Below, one piece after another: positions 16,240 to 24,311 of a DNA stretch of 60,751 nt. The translations under genes were made by a program, and so were the position numbers. The stretch lies in assembly GCA_024233975.1 (NCBI GenBank), contig JACKOX010000018.1, forward strand, positions 1-60,751. The letters are read 5' to 3'. Under the pieces are notes generated by a model. It was given only the letters and a program-made list of their open reading frames with translations. It was not told the DNA's origin and searched no databases. Each line of letters begins with the position of its first letter. Position 1 is the first letter of the stretch. Source of the DNA: Rhodanobacteraceae bacterium. Lineage in GTDB: Bacteria > Pseudomonadota > Gammaproteobacteria > Xanthomonadales > Xanthomonadaceae.

Positions 16240-16671
16240 TCAGCGCATGCCGCCGCAGCTGCCTTCCTTCTCGGCCTTCTCGCCGCCACAGCTGCCTTCG
16301 GCTTCGGCCTTCTTGTCGGCGCCGCACTTGCCTTCGCCACACTTGCCTTCGTGCTCGGCCTTCTTCTCGGCGCCACACTTGCCTTCGCCGCACTTGCCCT
16401 CGTGCTCGGCCTTCTTCTCGGCGCCGCACTTGCCTTCACCACACTTGCCTTCGGCCTTCGCCTTGTCCTCGCCGCAGGAACCTTCCTTGGCCTTGTCGGC
16501 GCCGCAGGAGGCTTCCTTGGCCTTTTCGTCACCGACCAGCTGATAGCCCTGATCGAGGTCGTTCATCTGGAAGCTGTTCGCCTTTGCCACCGGCGACAGG
16601 GCGACGGCGCCGACGAATGCGGCACCCACGGCAACGGAAAGCGATTTGCTGAGGTTGGACTTGTTCGACAT
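16240..16671 (-). CDS. hvfA: HvfA-type cysteine-rich precursor peptide (metal-binding RiPP)
   Basis: A 143-residue exported peptide. The ATG at 16671 is preceded by a GGGAG ribosome-binding site. Residues 10-32 form a signal peptide (VAVGAAFVGAVALSPVAKA). A conserved leader-like segment follows (SFQMNDLDQGYQL). The remainder is Lys/Glu/Gly-rich and holds ten Cys-Gly pairs: one EASCG, then EGSCG, six EGKCG in three tandem pairs, and two EGSCG. There are no other cysteines. EGKCG is the known modification site in HvfA of Haemophilus, where an MNIO enzyme installs copper-binding groups. It heads the operon with the enzyme, partner and DoxX genes directly behind it. The likely function is periplasmic binding of copper or another metal. 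Confidence 0.9.
   Translation of the reverse strand: MSNKSNLSKSLSVAVGAAFVGAVALSPVAKANSFQMNDLDQGYQLVGDEKAKEASCGADKAKEGSCGEDKAKAEGKCGEGKCGAEKKAEHEGKCGEGKCGAEKKAEHEGKCGEGKCGADKKAEAEGSCGGEKAEKEGSCGGMR
16300..16452 (-). repeat. Three tandem 51-bp coding repeats in the hvfA core
   Basis: Residues 74-124 consist of three 17-residue units, EGKCGEGKCGAEKKAEH twice, then a diverged third unit ending ADKKAEA. Each unit carries two modification motifs, so the copy number sets the number of modifiable cysteines. Confidence 0.9.
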
Positions 16672-16929
16672 CGATGTATCTCCCACGTGGATTGGTTTGC
16701 GGACCTGCCGCACTGGCCGCCGGCTGGCGGATTGTTGCGAGCTGCCTGACCTCTGGCCGCGACCCGATACTGGTTCAGCGGATCGCCGTTGGCAAGACGT
16801 CATTGCCGCTTGCGTCGGAGCCATTGGAGCGCGAAACGGGGGGAAGATTCAGCTGGTTCGCCGTCAAAACGGGTGGTTTGCGGCAAGGCGCAAGATCGGT
16901 ACGACGAAGCGAGCCGTGCGGGCTCCGGA

Positions 16930-17565
16930 TCAGGCCGGCGTCTTGTCCTTGAACCGGCACAGGTCGCGGATCACGCAGGCCGGGCAGTCGGGCTTGCGGG
17001 CCTTGCAGACATAGCGGCCGTGCAGGATCAGCCAGTGGTGGGCGTCCAGCCGGTATTCGGCCGGCACCTGCTTGAGGAGCGCCTTTTCAACGGCCAGTGG
17101 TGTCTTGCCGGGGGCCAGCCCGGTCCGGTTGGCGACGCGGAAGATGTGCGTGTCGACGGCAATGGTCGGCTCGCCGAAGGCGGTGTTGAGGATCACGTTG
17201 GCGGTCTTGCGACCCACGCCGGGCAGGGATTCCAGCGCCTCGCGGTCGCGCGGCACCTCGCCGTCGTAGTCATCCAGCAGGATGCGGCAGGTCTGGATGA
17301 TGTGCCTGGCCTTGCTGTTGAACAGGCCAATCGTGCTGATGTAGCGCTTCAGGCCAACCTCACCGAGATCGAGGATGGCCTTTGGCGTATTCGCCACCGG
17401 GAACAGCTTGCGCGTGGCCTTGTTGACGCCGACGTCGGTGGCCTGCGCCGACAGCGCAACGGCCACCAGCAGCTCGAAGGGCGTCTGGTATTCGAGTTCG
17501 GTGGTCGGGTGCGGGTTCAGCTCCTGCAGGCGGCGGAACAGCTCCTTGCGGTCGGCGAGCTTCAT
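16930..17565 (-). CDS. nth: Endonuclease III (DNA glycosylase/AP lyase)
   Basis: A 211-residue base-excision-repair enzyme, the same length as the E. coli protein, that removes oxidised pyrimidines and nicks the abasic site. The helix-hairpin-helix ESLPGVGRKTANVILNTAFG carries the catalytic lysine. The catalytic aspartate lies in VDTHIFRVANRTGL. The C-terminal [4Fe-4S] cluster motif is CKARKPDCPACVIRDLC. Its ATG overlaps the rsxE stop by four bases, so it is the last gene of the rsxCDGE-nth operon, the usual arrangement in gammaproteobacteria. The short tail FKDKTPA follows the cluster. Confidence 0.97.
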   Translation of the reverse strand: MKLADRKELFRRLQELNPHPTTELEYQTPFELLVAVALSAQATDVGVNKATRKLFPVANTPKAILDLGEVGLKRYISTIGLFNSKARHIIQTCRILLDDYDGEVPRDREALESLPGVGRKTANVILNTAFGEPTIAVDTHIFRVANRTGLAPGKTPLAVEKALLKQVPAEYRLDAHHWLILHGRYVCKARKPDCPACVIRDLCRFKDKTPA

Positions 17566-18305
17566 GCCGTGGTCGCGACGGGACTGGCGGCTGCGATTGA
17601 CGACTGACGCCGTTCAGCGCGCGCCTGCAGCTTGTTGCGGCCAGCGATCATCAGCGCCAGTACGATGAAGGCGCCGGGCGGCAGGATGGCGAGCAGGAAG
17701 CCGCGATAGCCGGGCACGATGGTCAGCTCCAGCCAAGGCAGGTGCAGCAGGTTGCCGGCGCCGGCGAACAGCGTGCCGCTGCCGAACAGCTCGCGCAGCG
17801 CGCCCAGCGCCAGCAGCACCCAGAGGAAGCCGAGGCCGGTCGCGAAACCATCCAGCAGTGCGGGCAGTGGTCGGTTGCGCGAGGCGAAGGCTTCGGCACG
17901 GCCCATGATCGCGCAGTTGGTGACGATCAGCGGGATGAACAGGCCCAGCACCGCATACAGAGCCGGTAGCCAGGCGCGCATGGCCAGCTCCAGCGCCGTC
18001 ACCACGGCGGCGATGATCATCACGAAGGCCGGAATCCGCACGTCGCGGCCGGCCAGGTGGCGCACGGTGGACACCACGAAGTTGGTCAGGCTGACGGATA
18101 GCAGTGTGGCCAAGCCAAGCCCCAGCGCATTCACCGCCGTGTTCGACACCGCCAGCAGCGGACACAGGCCAAGCAGCTGCACCAGGCCGACGTTGCCATT
18201 GTCGAGGCCGTGGCGAAGGATGTCGGCGACGTCGATGCCGTCCTTCGGTGCGGTATCGGTGACGGTGTCGGCGGCGGTGTCGGCGGGCAGGGCTTCGGTG
18301 GTCAT
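17562..18305 (-). CDS. rsxE: Ion-translocating oxidoreductase subunit E (Rnf/Rsx complex)
   Basis: A 247-residue membrane protein with about six helices. Hallmarks are NVGLVQLLGLCPLLAVSN near the N-terminus, GLATLLSVSLTNF, FIPLIVTNCAIMGRAEAFA and the C-terminal LAILPPGAFIVLALMIAGRNK. The cysteines in LLGLCPLLAV and VTNCAIMG match those of RnfE, which with RnfA forms the membrane pair holding an intramembrane iron-sulfur centre. The N-terminus has an extra Thr/Asp-rich stretch and the C-terminus an Ala/Arg-rich tail. It lies five bases after rsxG and overlaps nth by four. Its usual partner RsxA is not encoded at this locus. Confidence 0.93.
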   Translation of the reverse strand: MTTEALPADTAADTVTDTAPKDGIDVADILRHGLDNGNVGLVQLLGLCPLLAVSNTAVNALGLGLATLLSVSLTNFVVSTVRHLAGRDVRIPAFVMIIAAVVTALELAMRAWLPALYAVLGLFIPLIVTNCAIMGRAEAFASRNRPLPALLDGFATGLGFLWVLLALGALRELFGSGTLFAGAGNLLHLPWLELTIVPGYRGFLLAILPPGAFIVLALMIAGRNKLQARAERRQSSIAAASPVATTA

Positions 18306-18309
18306 GGCC

Positions 18310-18990
18310 TTATTCTGCCTGCTCGCTCGGCTGCATGTCGGGGCCGTCTGGGAAGCGCAGGGTTTCGCCGGCTTTCGCGGCGTACAGCGCTTCGTGATGG
18401 ATTTCGACGAACTTCAGCGTGCGGCGCATGGCGGCGACCACGGCGCGCGGGGTGATGGTGGCGCCGGCGAACTGGTCGAAGTCACCGCGGTCCTTGCGCA
18501 CCTTCCAGCGTGATTCGGGTGGATCGCCCAGCGAGTGGCCGGTGAAACCATCGATCCACGAAGTCTTGGCTGAGTCGATTTTGTCGCCCAGCCCCGGTGT
18601 TTCGGCATGTTTGGTGACACGCACGCCACTCACGCTGCCGTTCGCATTGATTGCGACCAGCAGGCGGATCGGGCCGGAATAGCCGTCGGGCGCCACGGAA
18701 TGAACGACCAGTGCAGCAGGCGCGCCGTCGCGTCGCGCGCGCATTACGATCAGCGGCTCCTCGTCGCTCAGCCATAGCGGTGCAACAACGCTGATTTCGT
18801 CATCCAGCGGTTCGTTGTCGTAGCGATCGGTCGGCAGCACCACGGCCAGCGCATCGCGTTCGGCCTTCAGTTCGGCCTGGTGGATCGGCTCGCGCGTCAT
18901 CAGGTGGATGACGGCCAGCAGCACGACGGAAAGCAGACCGACGGCGGCCAGCGTGATCGCCGCGCGGCCGATGTCGCGAGGGCCGCTCAC
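18310..18990 (-). CDS. rsxG: Ion-translocating oxidoreductase subunit G (Rnf/Rsx complex, covalent FMN)
   Basis: A 226-residue protein with one N-terminal membrane helix (ITLAAVGLLSVVLLAVIHLM) and a periplasmic FMN-binding domain. The motif FAGATITPRAVV carries the threonine that takes FMN by phosphoester bond. GYSGPIRLLVAINANGSVSGVRVTKHAETPGLGDKI is standard RnfG, here cited in part: GYSGPIRLLV and HAETPGLGDKI. The complex transfers electrons across the membrane and, in E. coli, keeps SoxR reduced. The start overlaps rsxD by four bases. Length is close to the usual value of about 205-220. Confidence 0.94.
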   Translation of the reverse strand: MSGPRDIGRAAITLAAVGLLSVVLLAVIHLMTREPIHQAELKAERDALAVVLPTDRYDNEPLDDEISVVAPLWLSDEEPLIVMRARRDGAPAALVVHSVAPDGYSGPIRLLVAINANGSVSGVRVTKHAETPGLGDKIDSAKTSWIDGFTGHSLGDPPESRWKVRKDRGDFDQFAGATITPRAVVAAMRRTLKFVEIHHEALYAAKAGETLRFPDGPDMQPSEQAE

Positions 18991-20042
18991 AGCGCGTCAC
19001 CGTCGGGCCGACGGCCTTCGCCGTAGATGCGCGGTCGGGTATGCAGGTCGATCCACGGCGCTGCAGCATTCATCAGCAGCACGGCAAAGGCGACGCCGTC
19101 CGGATAGCTGCCCCAGCGGCGGATCGCCAGTGTGATGATGCCGACGCCGGCGCCGAAGAACAGCCGCCCGCGCGGCGTGGTGCAGCCGCTGACCGGATCG
19201 GTGGCGATGAAGAAAGCGGCCAGAACCAGCGCGCCGGAAAACACGTGCTGGAGTGGGAACGGGTTGACGTCCGGTTCGGACAGCCAGAACGGCAGCGTGA
19301 GCAGGATGACGGTTCCCAGCGTCGCCACCGGCACCTGCCAGTGGATCACACGCTTCCACAGCAGGAACAGGCCGCCGAGTGCGTAGAAGTTGGCGATCCA
19401 CTCCCAGCCGCGACCGCCGAAGTCACCGAACAGCGGGTCGCTGCGGATCTCGTCCAGCGTGCGCATTGCCGACGCCTGGTTGCGAACGACGTCCAGCGGC
19501 GTGGCCTGGGCGATGGTGTCCCAGGTCTGTGCCGGTGGCAGATGGCCCATGAAGATGGTGTACAGGCTGTCGCCCAGCGAAAGCGCTTCATGCCCCAGTC
19601 CACGCGGCGGCAGCCATTGCGACAGCTCGAAGGGAAACGCCACCAGCACCACGGCGAAGCCGACCATGGCCGGGTTGAACAGGTTGTGGCCGAGGCCGCC
19701 ATATAGATGCTTGGCCAGAGCCACGGCGGCCAGCATCGCGATGAGCGACACCCACCACGGTGCCAGCGGCGGGATGCACAGCGCGAACAGCACGGCGGTG
19801 ACGACGACGCTGAGGTCGCCGAGGAATGGCTTCACCGGCTTGCCGCGCAGACGCAGCATCGCGGCCTCGATGCCCAGCGCGAAGATCGTCGCCAGGATGA
19901 TTTGTGCCGCCACACCAATGCCGAAGAACCACAGCTGCGCTGCGATGCCCGGCAGCAACGCCAGCAGCACCAGCAGCATCACCCGTTGTACGTCGCGCGG
20001 TGGACTGAGGTAGGGCGCCGTGGCGGTATCGAAACGCTTCAT
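18987..20042 (-). CDS. rsxD: Ion-translocating oxidoreductase subunit D (Rnf/Rsx complex)
   Basis: A 351-residue integral membrane flavoprotein with eight or nine hydrophobic segments. Markers are SPPRDVQRVMLLVLLALLPG near the start, GLGHNLFNPAMVGFAVVLVA, and FIATDPVSGCTTPRGRLFFG, whose threonines include the expected covalent FMN site. GSYPDGVAFAVLLMNAAAPWID is the typical C-terminal end. It overlaps rsxC by four bases upstream and rsxG by four downstream, so the block is one transcription unit. No unusual insertions were seen. Confidence 0.95.
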   Translation of the reverse strand: MKRFDTATAPYLSPPRDVQRVMLLVLLALLPGIAAQLWFFGIGVAAQIILATIFALGIEAAMLRLRGKPVKPFLGDLSVVVTAVLFALCIPPLAPWWVSLIAMLAAVALAKHLYGGLGHNLFNPAMVGFAVVLVAFPFELSQWLPPRGLGHEALSLGDSLYTIFMGHLPPAQTWDTIAQATPLDVVRNQASAMRTLDEIRSDPLFGDFGGRGWEWIANFYALGGLFLLWKRVIHWQVPVATLGTVILLTLPFWLSEPDVNPFPLQHVFSGALVLAAFFIATDPVSGCTTPRGRLFFGAGVGIITLAIRRWGSYPDGVAFAVLLMNAAAPWIDLHTRPRIYGEGRRPDGDAL

Positions 20043-21601
20043 GCGCCGTCTTCCCTGCTGTCAGTGTGCGTGGATTCGGAGTCGCTGGTTTCCGACTCGA
20101 CGGTCTTGGCGGCCGTCGCCTTGGCCTTGGCGCGGGCCAGGGCAGCCGCAACCGCATCCGGTGCGGCCGCCTTCTGCCGTCGCGCGGCGCGCTCGGCCTG
20201 CTCCTGCTCGATCCGCAGCTGGCGGGCGTCATGGCGCTCCTTGGCGCCTTCCGCCTTGCTGGCGTCGCGTTGGCGCTGGCGCAGCATGGCCTTGCCCCAA
20301 CGGAAGTGCTCGGCCAGCGGAATAGAGCTGGGGCAGACCAGGTCGCAGCAGCCGCATTCGATGCAGTCCGTCACGCCGTGCTGCTGCAGACGCTCCCATT
20401 GCTCGCCGCGAGCGAAGGCCAGCAGCTGCTGCGGCAGAAGGCTGGCCGGACAGACCCGCGCGCATTCGCCGCAGCGGATGCAGGGCATTTCCGGTCGGCG
20501 CTCGCCAAGCTCCGCTTCCGACGGCACCAGCACGCAGTTGGCGGCCTTGGTGATCGGGAATTCATCGTGCGGCAGTGCCACGCCCATCATCGGTCCGCCG
20601 ATGATCAGCCGTGCCGCGCGGTCGCTGTATCCGCCAGCCGCGGCCACCACCTCACTGACCGGCGTACCGATGGCGACTTCGAAGGTGCCGGCCGCGCGCA
20701 CGCCGTCGCCGGCCACGCTGACCAGTCGCGTCGTCAGCGGTCGACCCTCGACCACCGCCGCCCAGGCCGCCGCCGCCGTTCCGACGTTCTGCACGATCAC
20801 GCCGATGTCGCGCGGCAGGCCGCCACGCGGCACCTGTTTTCCGGTCAGCGTCTGGATCAGCTGGCGCTCGCCGCCTTCGGGATAGATGGTCGGCACGGCG
20901 CGCAGCTCGATGCGTTCGTCGCCATGGTTGGCGATGGCGGTTGCCGCGGCCGCCAGCGCGTCCTGCATGCGGTCCTCGATGGCCAACAGGATGTGCTCGG
21001 CGCCGGCGATATGCGCCAGCAGCAGCGCGCCGTGGATGACGCGATCCGAGCGCTCGCGCAGCAGGGCGTCGTCACAGGCGATGTAGGGCTCGCATTCGGC
21101 GCCGTTGACGATCAGTGTCTGGCGCCGCACCGAAAGCTTGTCGGCGCTGGGGAACACCGCGCCGCCCAGGCCGGCCACGCCGGCTTCGGCCAGCCGCTGC
21201 AGCAGTACGGCCGATGGCTGCTCGCACCAGTCGGCAATCGGTGGCATTGACGCCGCGCCAGCATCAGCACCGGCATCGCTGCCAGCCATTCGCCGAAGCA
21301 CCAGCGTCGGCGCGCGGATCGCCGGGTTGGACGGCAGCTCACGATCCTCGATGGCCACGACTTCGGCATCGCAAGGCGCATGCAGCCAGGCGCCGAGGCG
21401 CCCATCGTCATTGTCGGGTGCGGCCACCGCCTGTCCCGCGTTCACGCGCTCGCCGACGGACACCAGCGGTCGATTGGCCGCGCCAGCATGCTGCTGCAGC
21501 GGCAGCCACAGCGTGTCGGCCACCGGTCCGGGCCGGATCGCTCCGGCATGGGTCTTGTGGCCGGGCAGGCGCAGGCCGCCATGGAAGGCATGCAGCGCCA
21601 T
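20039..21601 (-). CDS. rsxC: Ion-translocating oxidoreductase subunit C (Rnf/Rsx complex, NADH- and 4Fe-4S-binding)
   Basis: A 520-residue peripheral subunit that accepts electrons from NADH. The N-terminus is typical (HAFHGGLRLPGHK). A Nuo51-like domain follows, and then two [4Fe-4S] clusters, CIRCGECARVCP and CIECGCCDLVCPSSIP (about residue 413 onward). The C-terminal tail of about 90 residues is charged and Ala-rich. It is much shorter than the roughly 740-residue E. coli RsxC, whose long repeat extension is missing here. It is the first gene of the rsxCDGE-nth operon. A TACAAT box on the minus strand (21668-21663) could be its -10. RsxB, its normal electron partner, is not encoded upstream. 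Confidence 0.94.
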   Translation of the reverse strand: MALHAFHGGLRLPGHKTHAGAIRPGPVADTLWLPLQQHAGAANRPLVSVGERVNAGQAVAAPDNDDGRLGAWLHAPCDAEVVAIEDRELPSNPAIRAPTLVLRRMAGSDAGADAGAASMPPIADWCEQPSAVLLQRLAEAGVAGLGGAVFPSADKLSVRRQTLIVNGAECEPYIACDDALLRERSDRVIHGALLLAHIAGAEHILLAIEDRMQDALAAAATAIANHGDERIELRAVPTIYPEGGERQLIQTLTGKQVPRGGLPRDIGVIVQNVGTAAAAWAAVVEGRPLTTRLVSVAGDGVRAAGTFEVAIGTPVSEVVAAAGGYSDRAARLIIGGPMMGVALPHDEFPITKAANCVLVPSEAELGERRPEMPCIRCGECARVCPASLLPQQLLAFARGEQWERLQQHGVTDCIECGCCDLVCPSSIPLAEHFRWGKAMLRQRQRDASKAEGAKERHDARQLRIEQEQAERAARRQKAAAPDAVAAALARAKAKATAAKTVESETSDSESTHTDSREDGA

Positions 21602-21662
21602 TCAGGCGATTTCCCCGCGAGATGGCGGTTGAGAGGTGTGGAGTGGTGCGTTCACGGCGGGC

Positions 21663-21668
21663 ATTGTA
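21663..21668 (-). promoter_or_regulatory. Possible -10 box for the rsxCDGE-nth operon
   Basis: TACAAT on the minus strand, 62 bases before the rsxC start, within the 244-base divergent gap to folC. No clear -35 box is seen. Confidence 0.35.
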
Positions 21669-21845
21669 GTGGCTGGGGCGCAGCTCGCGCCGCCACTTCG
21701 ATCAAATCCGTGACCTGGGCGAGGGTGTCAGATTGCACCCGACGCCGGAAGGCTCGACACTGCCCCGCAGAGATCGAAGATGATCGACATCGCTGATGGT
21801 CGTCGCTTTCCATGATGCGGCGTCCGCACGACGACAGGGGGCGGG

Positions 21846-23111
21846 ATGAATCTTCAGGAATGGCTGGAACACCAGCAGCGCGTCCATCCGACCGACATGG
21901 AGCTGGGCCTGGATCGCGTGCGCGCGGTGGCGGCGAAGCTCGGGCCGATCAAGCCAGCCAAGCGCGTGATCAGCGTCGCCGGTACCAACGGCAAGGGCTC
22001 GACGGCGTCCATGATCGACGGCATCGCCCGCGCCGGCGGCTGGCGCGTCGGCCTCTACACCTCGCCGCACTTGAAGCGTTACAACGAGCGCGTCCGAATC
22101 GATGGCCGCGAAGTCGAGGACGCCTCGCTGGTCGCCGCCTTTGAACGCATCGAAGCCGCGCGTGGCGGCATCACCTTGACCTATTTTGAATACGGCACGC
22201 TGGCCGCGCTGTTGCTGTTCGCCGCCGCCGATCTCGACCTTGCCGTGCTCGAAGTTGGCCTCGGCGGACGGCTGGACGCTGTCAACCTGATCGACGCCGA
22301 TGTCGCCGTGATCACCACCGTCGCGCTGGATCACATGGAGCACCTCGGCAACGACCGCGAAACCATTGCGCGGGAGAAGGGCGGCATCATGCGCCGTATC
22401 CGCCCGTTGGTGCTGGCCGAACTCGATCCGCCCGACAGCCTGCTGAAGATGGCCGACCAGATCGGCGCCAAGGTGCTGCGCGCCGGCAAGGATTTCAGCG
22501 CCACCATGGGCTTCGGCGGCAAGTGGCGCTACGCGGCCAACGGTGAAAATCTGGATCTGCCGACGCCGACGCCGGCGACCACCGCGCAGCTCGGCAACGC
22601 GGCAGCGGCAATCACCGCGCTGCGCGCGCTCAACGTCGAAGGCTTCCCCAGTGACGAGGCAATCCGCGACGGCGTCAGCACATCCGGTCTGCCGGGACGC
22701 CTGCAGCGCATCGTCGACGCCGATGGCGTGGAATGGGTGATCGACGTTGCTCACAACCCGCAGGCCGCGCGCGAACTGTCGCAATGGCTCATCCGCAACC
22801 GCGCCGCCGGCAGCACCCAGGCCGTGTTCGCCGCGCTCGGCGACAAGGACATCCCGAATCTCATCGGCCCGCTGCTGACCTGCGTCGACGTCTGGCGCCT
22901 GGCCGGCCTTACCGACCAGTCACCACGCGGCATCAGCGTCGAGGACATGTGGGGTCAGGTCGCCGGCCTGCTGTCCCGAACCCTCAGCAGCCGCCACGCT
23001 ACCGTCGATGATGCCTTGGCGCAGGCGAGGCAGCAGGCGCAGCGCGGCGACCGAATCGTGGTGTTTGGGTCGTTCTTCACCGCTGCCAGCGCGTTGGATG
23101 AGGTGAAGTGA
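21846..23111 (+). CDS. folC: Bifunctional folylpolyglutamate synthase / dihydrofolate synthase
   Basis: A 421-residue Mur-ligase-like enzyme that adds glutamate to dihydropteroate and to folates. The P-loop is SVAGTNGKGSTASMID; the folate-site segment GLYTSPHLKRYNERVRI follows. The magnesium and substrate motifs LDLAVLEVGLGGRLDAVN and TTVALDHMEHLGNDRETIA are present, as is VIDVAHNPQAARELSQWL in the C-terminal domain. It is divergent from rsxC. In many relatives folC is followed directly by dedD-cvpA-purF. Here those genes lie 6.6 kb further on, behind three secreted unknowns and the deo operon. Confidence 0.96.
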   Translation: MNLQEWLEHQQRVHPTDMELGLDRVRAVAAKLGPIKPAKRVISVAGTNGKGSTASMIDGIARAGGWRVGLYTSPHLKRYNERVRIDGREVEDASLVAAFERIEAARGGITLTYFEYGTLAALLLFAAADLDLAVLEVGLGGRLDAVNLIDADVAVITTVALDHMEHLGNDRETIAREKGGIMRRIRPLVLAELDPPDSLLKMADQIGAKVLRAGKDFSATMGFGGKWRYAANGENLDLPTPTPATTAQLGNAAAAITALRALNVEGFPSDEAIRDGVSTSGLPGRLQRIVDADGVEWVIDVAHNPQAARELSQWLIRNRAAGSTQAVFAALGDKDIPNLIGPLLTCVDVWRLAGLTDQSPRGISVEDMWGQVAGLLSRTLSSRHATVDDALAQARQQAQRGDRIVVFGSFFTAASALDEVK

Positions 23112-23113
23112 GG

Positions 23114-23908
23114 ATGCATTTTTCGAGGCAGCGAAATGCTCGTCGCCGTCTCTCCATCTTTGATTTCAGGCGTCGCAGCGACTTGCGGTGGTCATGGCTG
23201 ATGACCTTGCTGTTGCCTGTCGCCAGTGTTTTGGCGCAGCCGTATCAGTCCGGTGTTTCTTCGCGGCACACGGGGTTCGTTCCAGAGTCGGCGCCACTTA
23301 GCGAGTCGGATATCGCGAACATCAAGGCGCAGTGGAAGCGCACAGGTGGATCGAATGAAGCCTTGACGCATCGTTTACGCATGGAACACGACCGGTTCAC
23401 CTATCGGGACGAGGATATTCGCGCCGCGGTTGAAGGCCTTGATGCGGATGACATCAGGATAACTTCGTGCAGCTCCATGTTCGGCGACTTGTTTGCATTC
23501 ACTTATCGCGGCGAGGTTGGGCAAAACCGGCTGACCATCAAGGATGTCTTTTGTCGCCCTGCCGATGGCGGTTTGACCTGTCATTCGGCCCGCGAGTCAA
23601 AATACTTTTTCGTTGAATCCCCGCAACAGTATTTTTCGCTGGCCAAGGTGCCGCTGGACGAAGCAAAGGCTGTCATTGCAGCGTACAAGCAAGGCGGCGT
23701 TGCCGACCTGCCCGAAGACCTCAAGAAGTTCAGCTACAAGGCCGTAAGATCCATTCGCGCAGTGCCCGATGGTTACGAGCTCTCGCTTGGAGGCATGAGT
23801 GCCTGCGGTGGTGGCTGCGTCTTCACCATCATCGTCAGACTGGAACGCACGGATGATGGGATTGGTCAGCTCAAGCTGGTCCGGGTATCAGATGGGATGT
23901 GTGTCTGA
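23114..23908 (+). CDS. Secreted protein of unknown function
   Basis: A 264-residue protein I do not recognise. The ATG at 23114 has AGGTG eight bases ahead; an in-frame GTG at 23108 overlaps the folC stop. A basic N-terminus precedes a hydrophobic stretch ending in a cleavage-like site (LMTLLLPVASVLAQPYQ), so export is likely. The mature part is mixed alpha/beta with five cysteines (SCSSM, FCRPADGGLTCHSA, SACGGGCVF), which could form disulfides. It lies directly behind folC and may be co-transcribed. The next small secreted protein begins 43 bases later, so the two could act together, but nothing in either sequence shows a reaction. Confidence 0.75.
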   Translation: MHFSRQRNARRRLSIFDFRRRSDLRWSWLMTLLLPVASVLAQPYQSGVSSRHTGFVPESAPLSESDIANIKAQWKRTGGSNEALTHRLRMEHDRFTYRDEDIRAAVEGLDADDIRITSCSSMFGDLFAFTYRGEVGQNRLTIKDVFCRPADGGLTCHSARESKYFFVESPQQYFSLAKVPLDEAKAVIAAYKQGGVADLPEDLKKFSYKAVRSIRAVPDGYELSLGGMSACGGGCVFTIIVRLERTDDGIGQLKLVRVSDGMCV

Positions 23909-23951
23909 GCGACAATGTGCTCGACACTGGAAGATTCCCAATAGGCTATCG

Positions 23952-24302
23952 ATGATCGAAGCGAAAGCATCAAGGGTTCTGCAGTCACGATTGCTGACCG
24001 TTGTGTCAGTCGGTCTGCTGAGTGTGTTTCCGGGTGGATGGCCGCGCCACGCAATTGCCGCCGACAAACCAGATGTCTCGGCTATCCACGGCCGCATCCA
24101 GGTCGTGACCTCGTTTCCCGACTATCGGGTGAAGGTGGTCGACAGCTTTGCGGATCTGCATGTGCAGGTGGTGGAGAGTTTTCCGGACAAGCCGGGGCGC
24201 TGGCAGATGGTGGAATCGTTTCCTGACTACAAGATCCAGTTCGTCGATTCGTTCCCGGATTTCACCATCCGCTACGTGGACAATTTTCCCGGGCCGCAGT
24301 AG
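23952..24302 (+). CDS. Small exported repeat protein (SFPD repeats; possible 7(1) septoil-knot family)
   Basis: A 116-residue protein from the ATG at 23952. An export signal (LLTVVSVGLLSVFPGG...AIAA) is followed by about 75 residues made of a roughly 11-13-residue repeat: IQVVTSFPDYRVKVVDSFAD, LHVQVVESFPDKPG, RWQMVESFPDYKIQFVDSFP, DFTIRYVDNFPG. Each unit alternates a hydrophobic beta-strand with S-F-P/A-D turns. The pattern agrees with my recollection of the 7(1) septoil-knot domain family, small deeply knotted beta proteins. I cannot run a profile search, so that name is a hypothesis. The mature part has no cysteines. Function is unknown. It is tandem with the preceding secreted unknown and convergent with the next gene. 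Confidence 0.72.
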   Translation: MIEAKASRVLQSRLLTVVSVGLLSVFPGGWPRHAIAADKPDVSAIHGRIQVVTSFPDYRVKVVDSFADLHVQVVESFPDKPGRWQMVESFPDYKIQFVDSFPDFTIRYVDNFPGPQ

Positions 24303-24311
24303 CGGCGCTGT

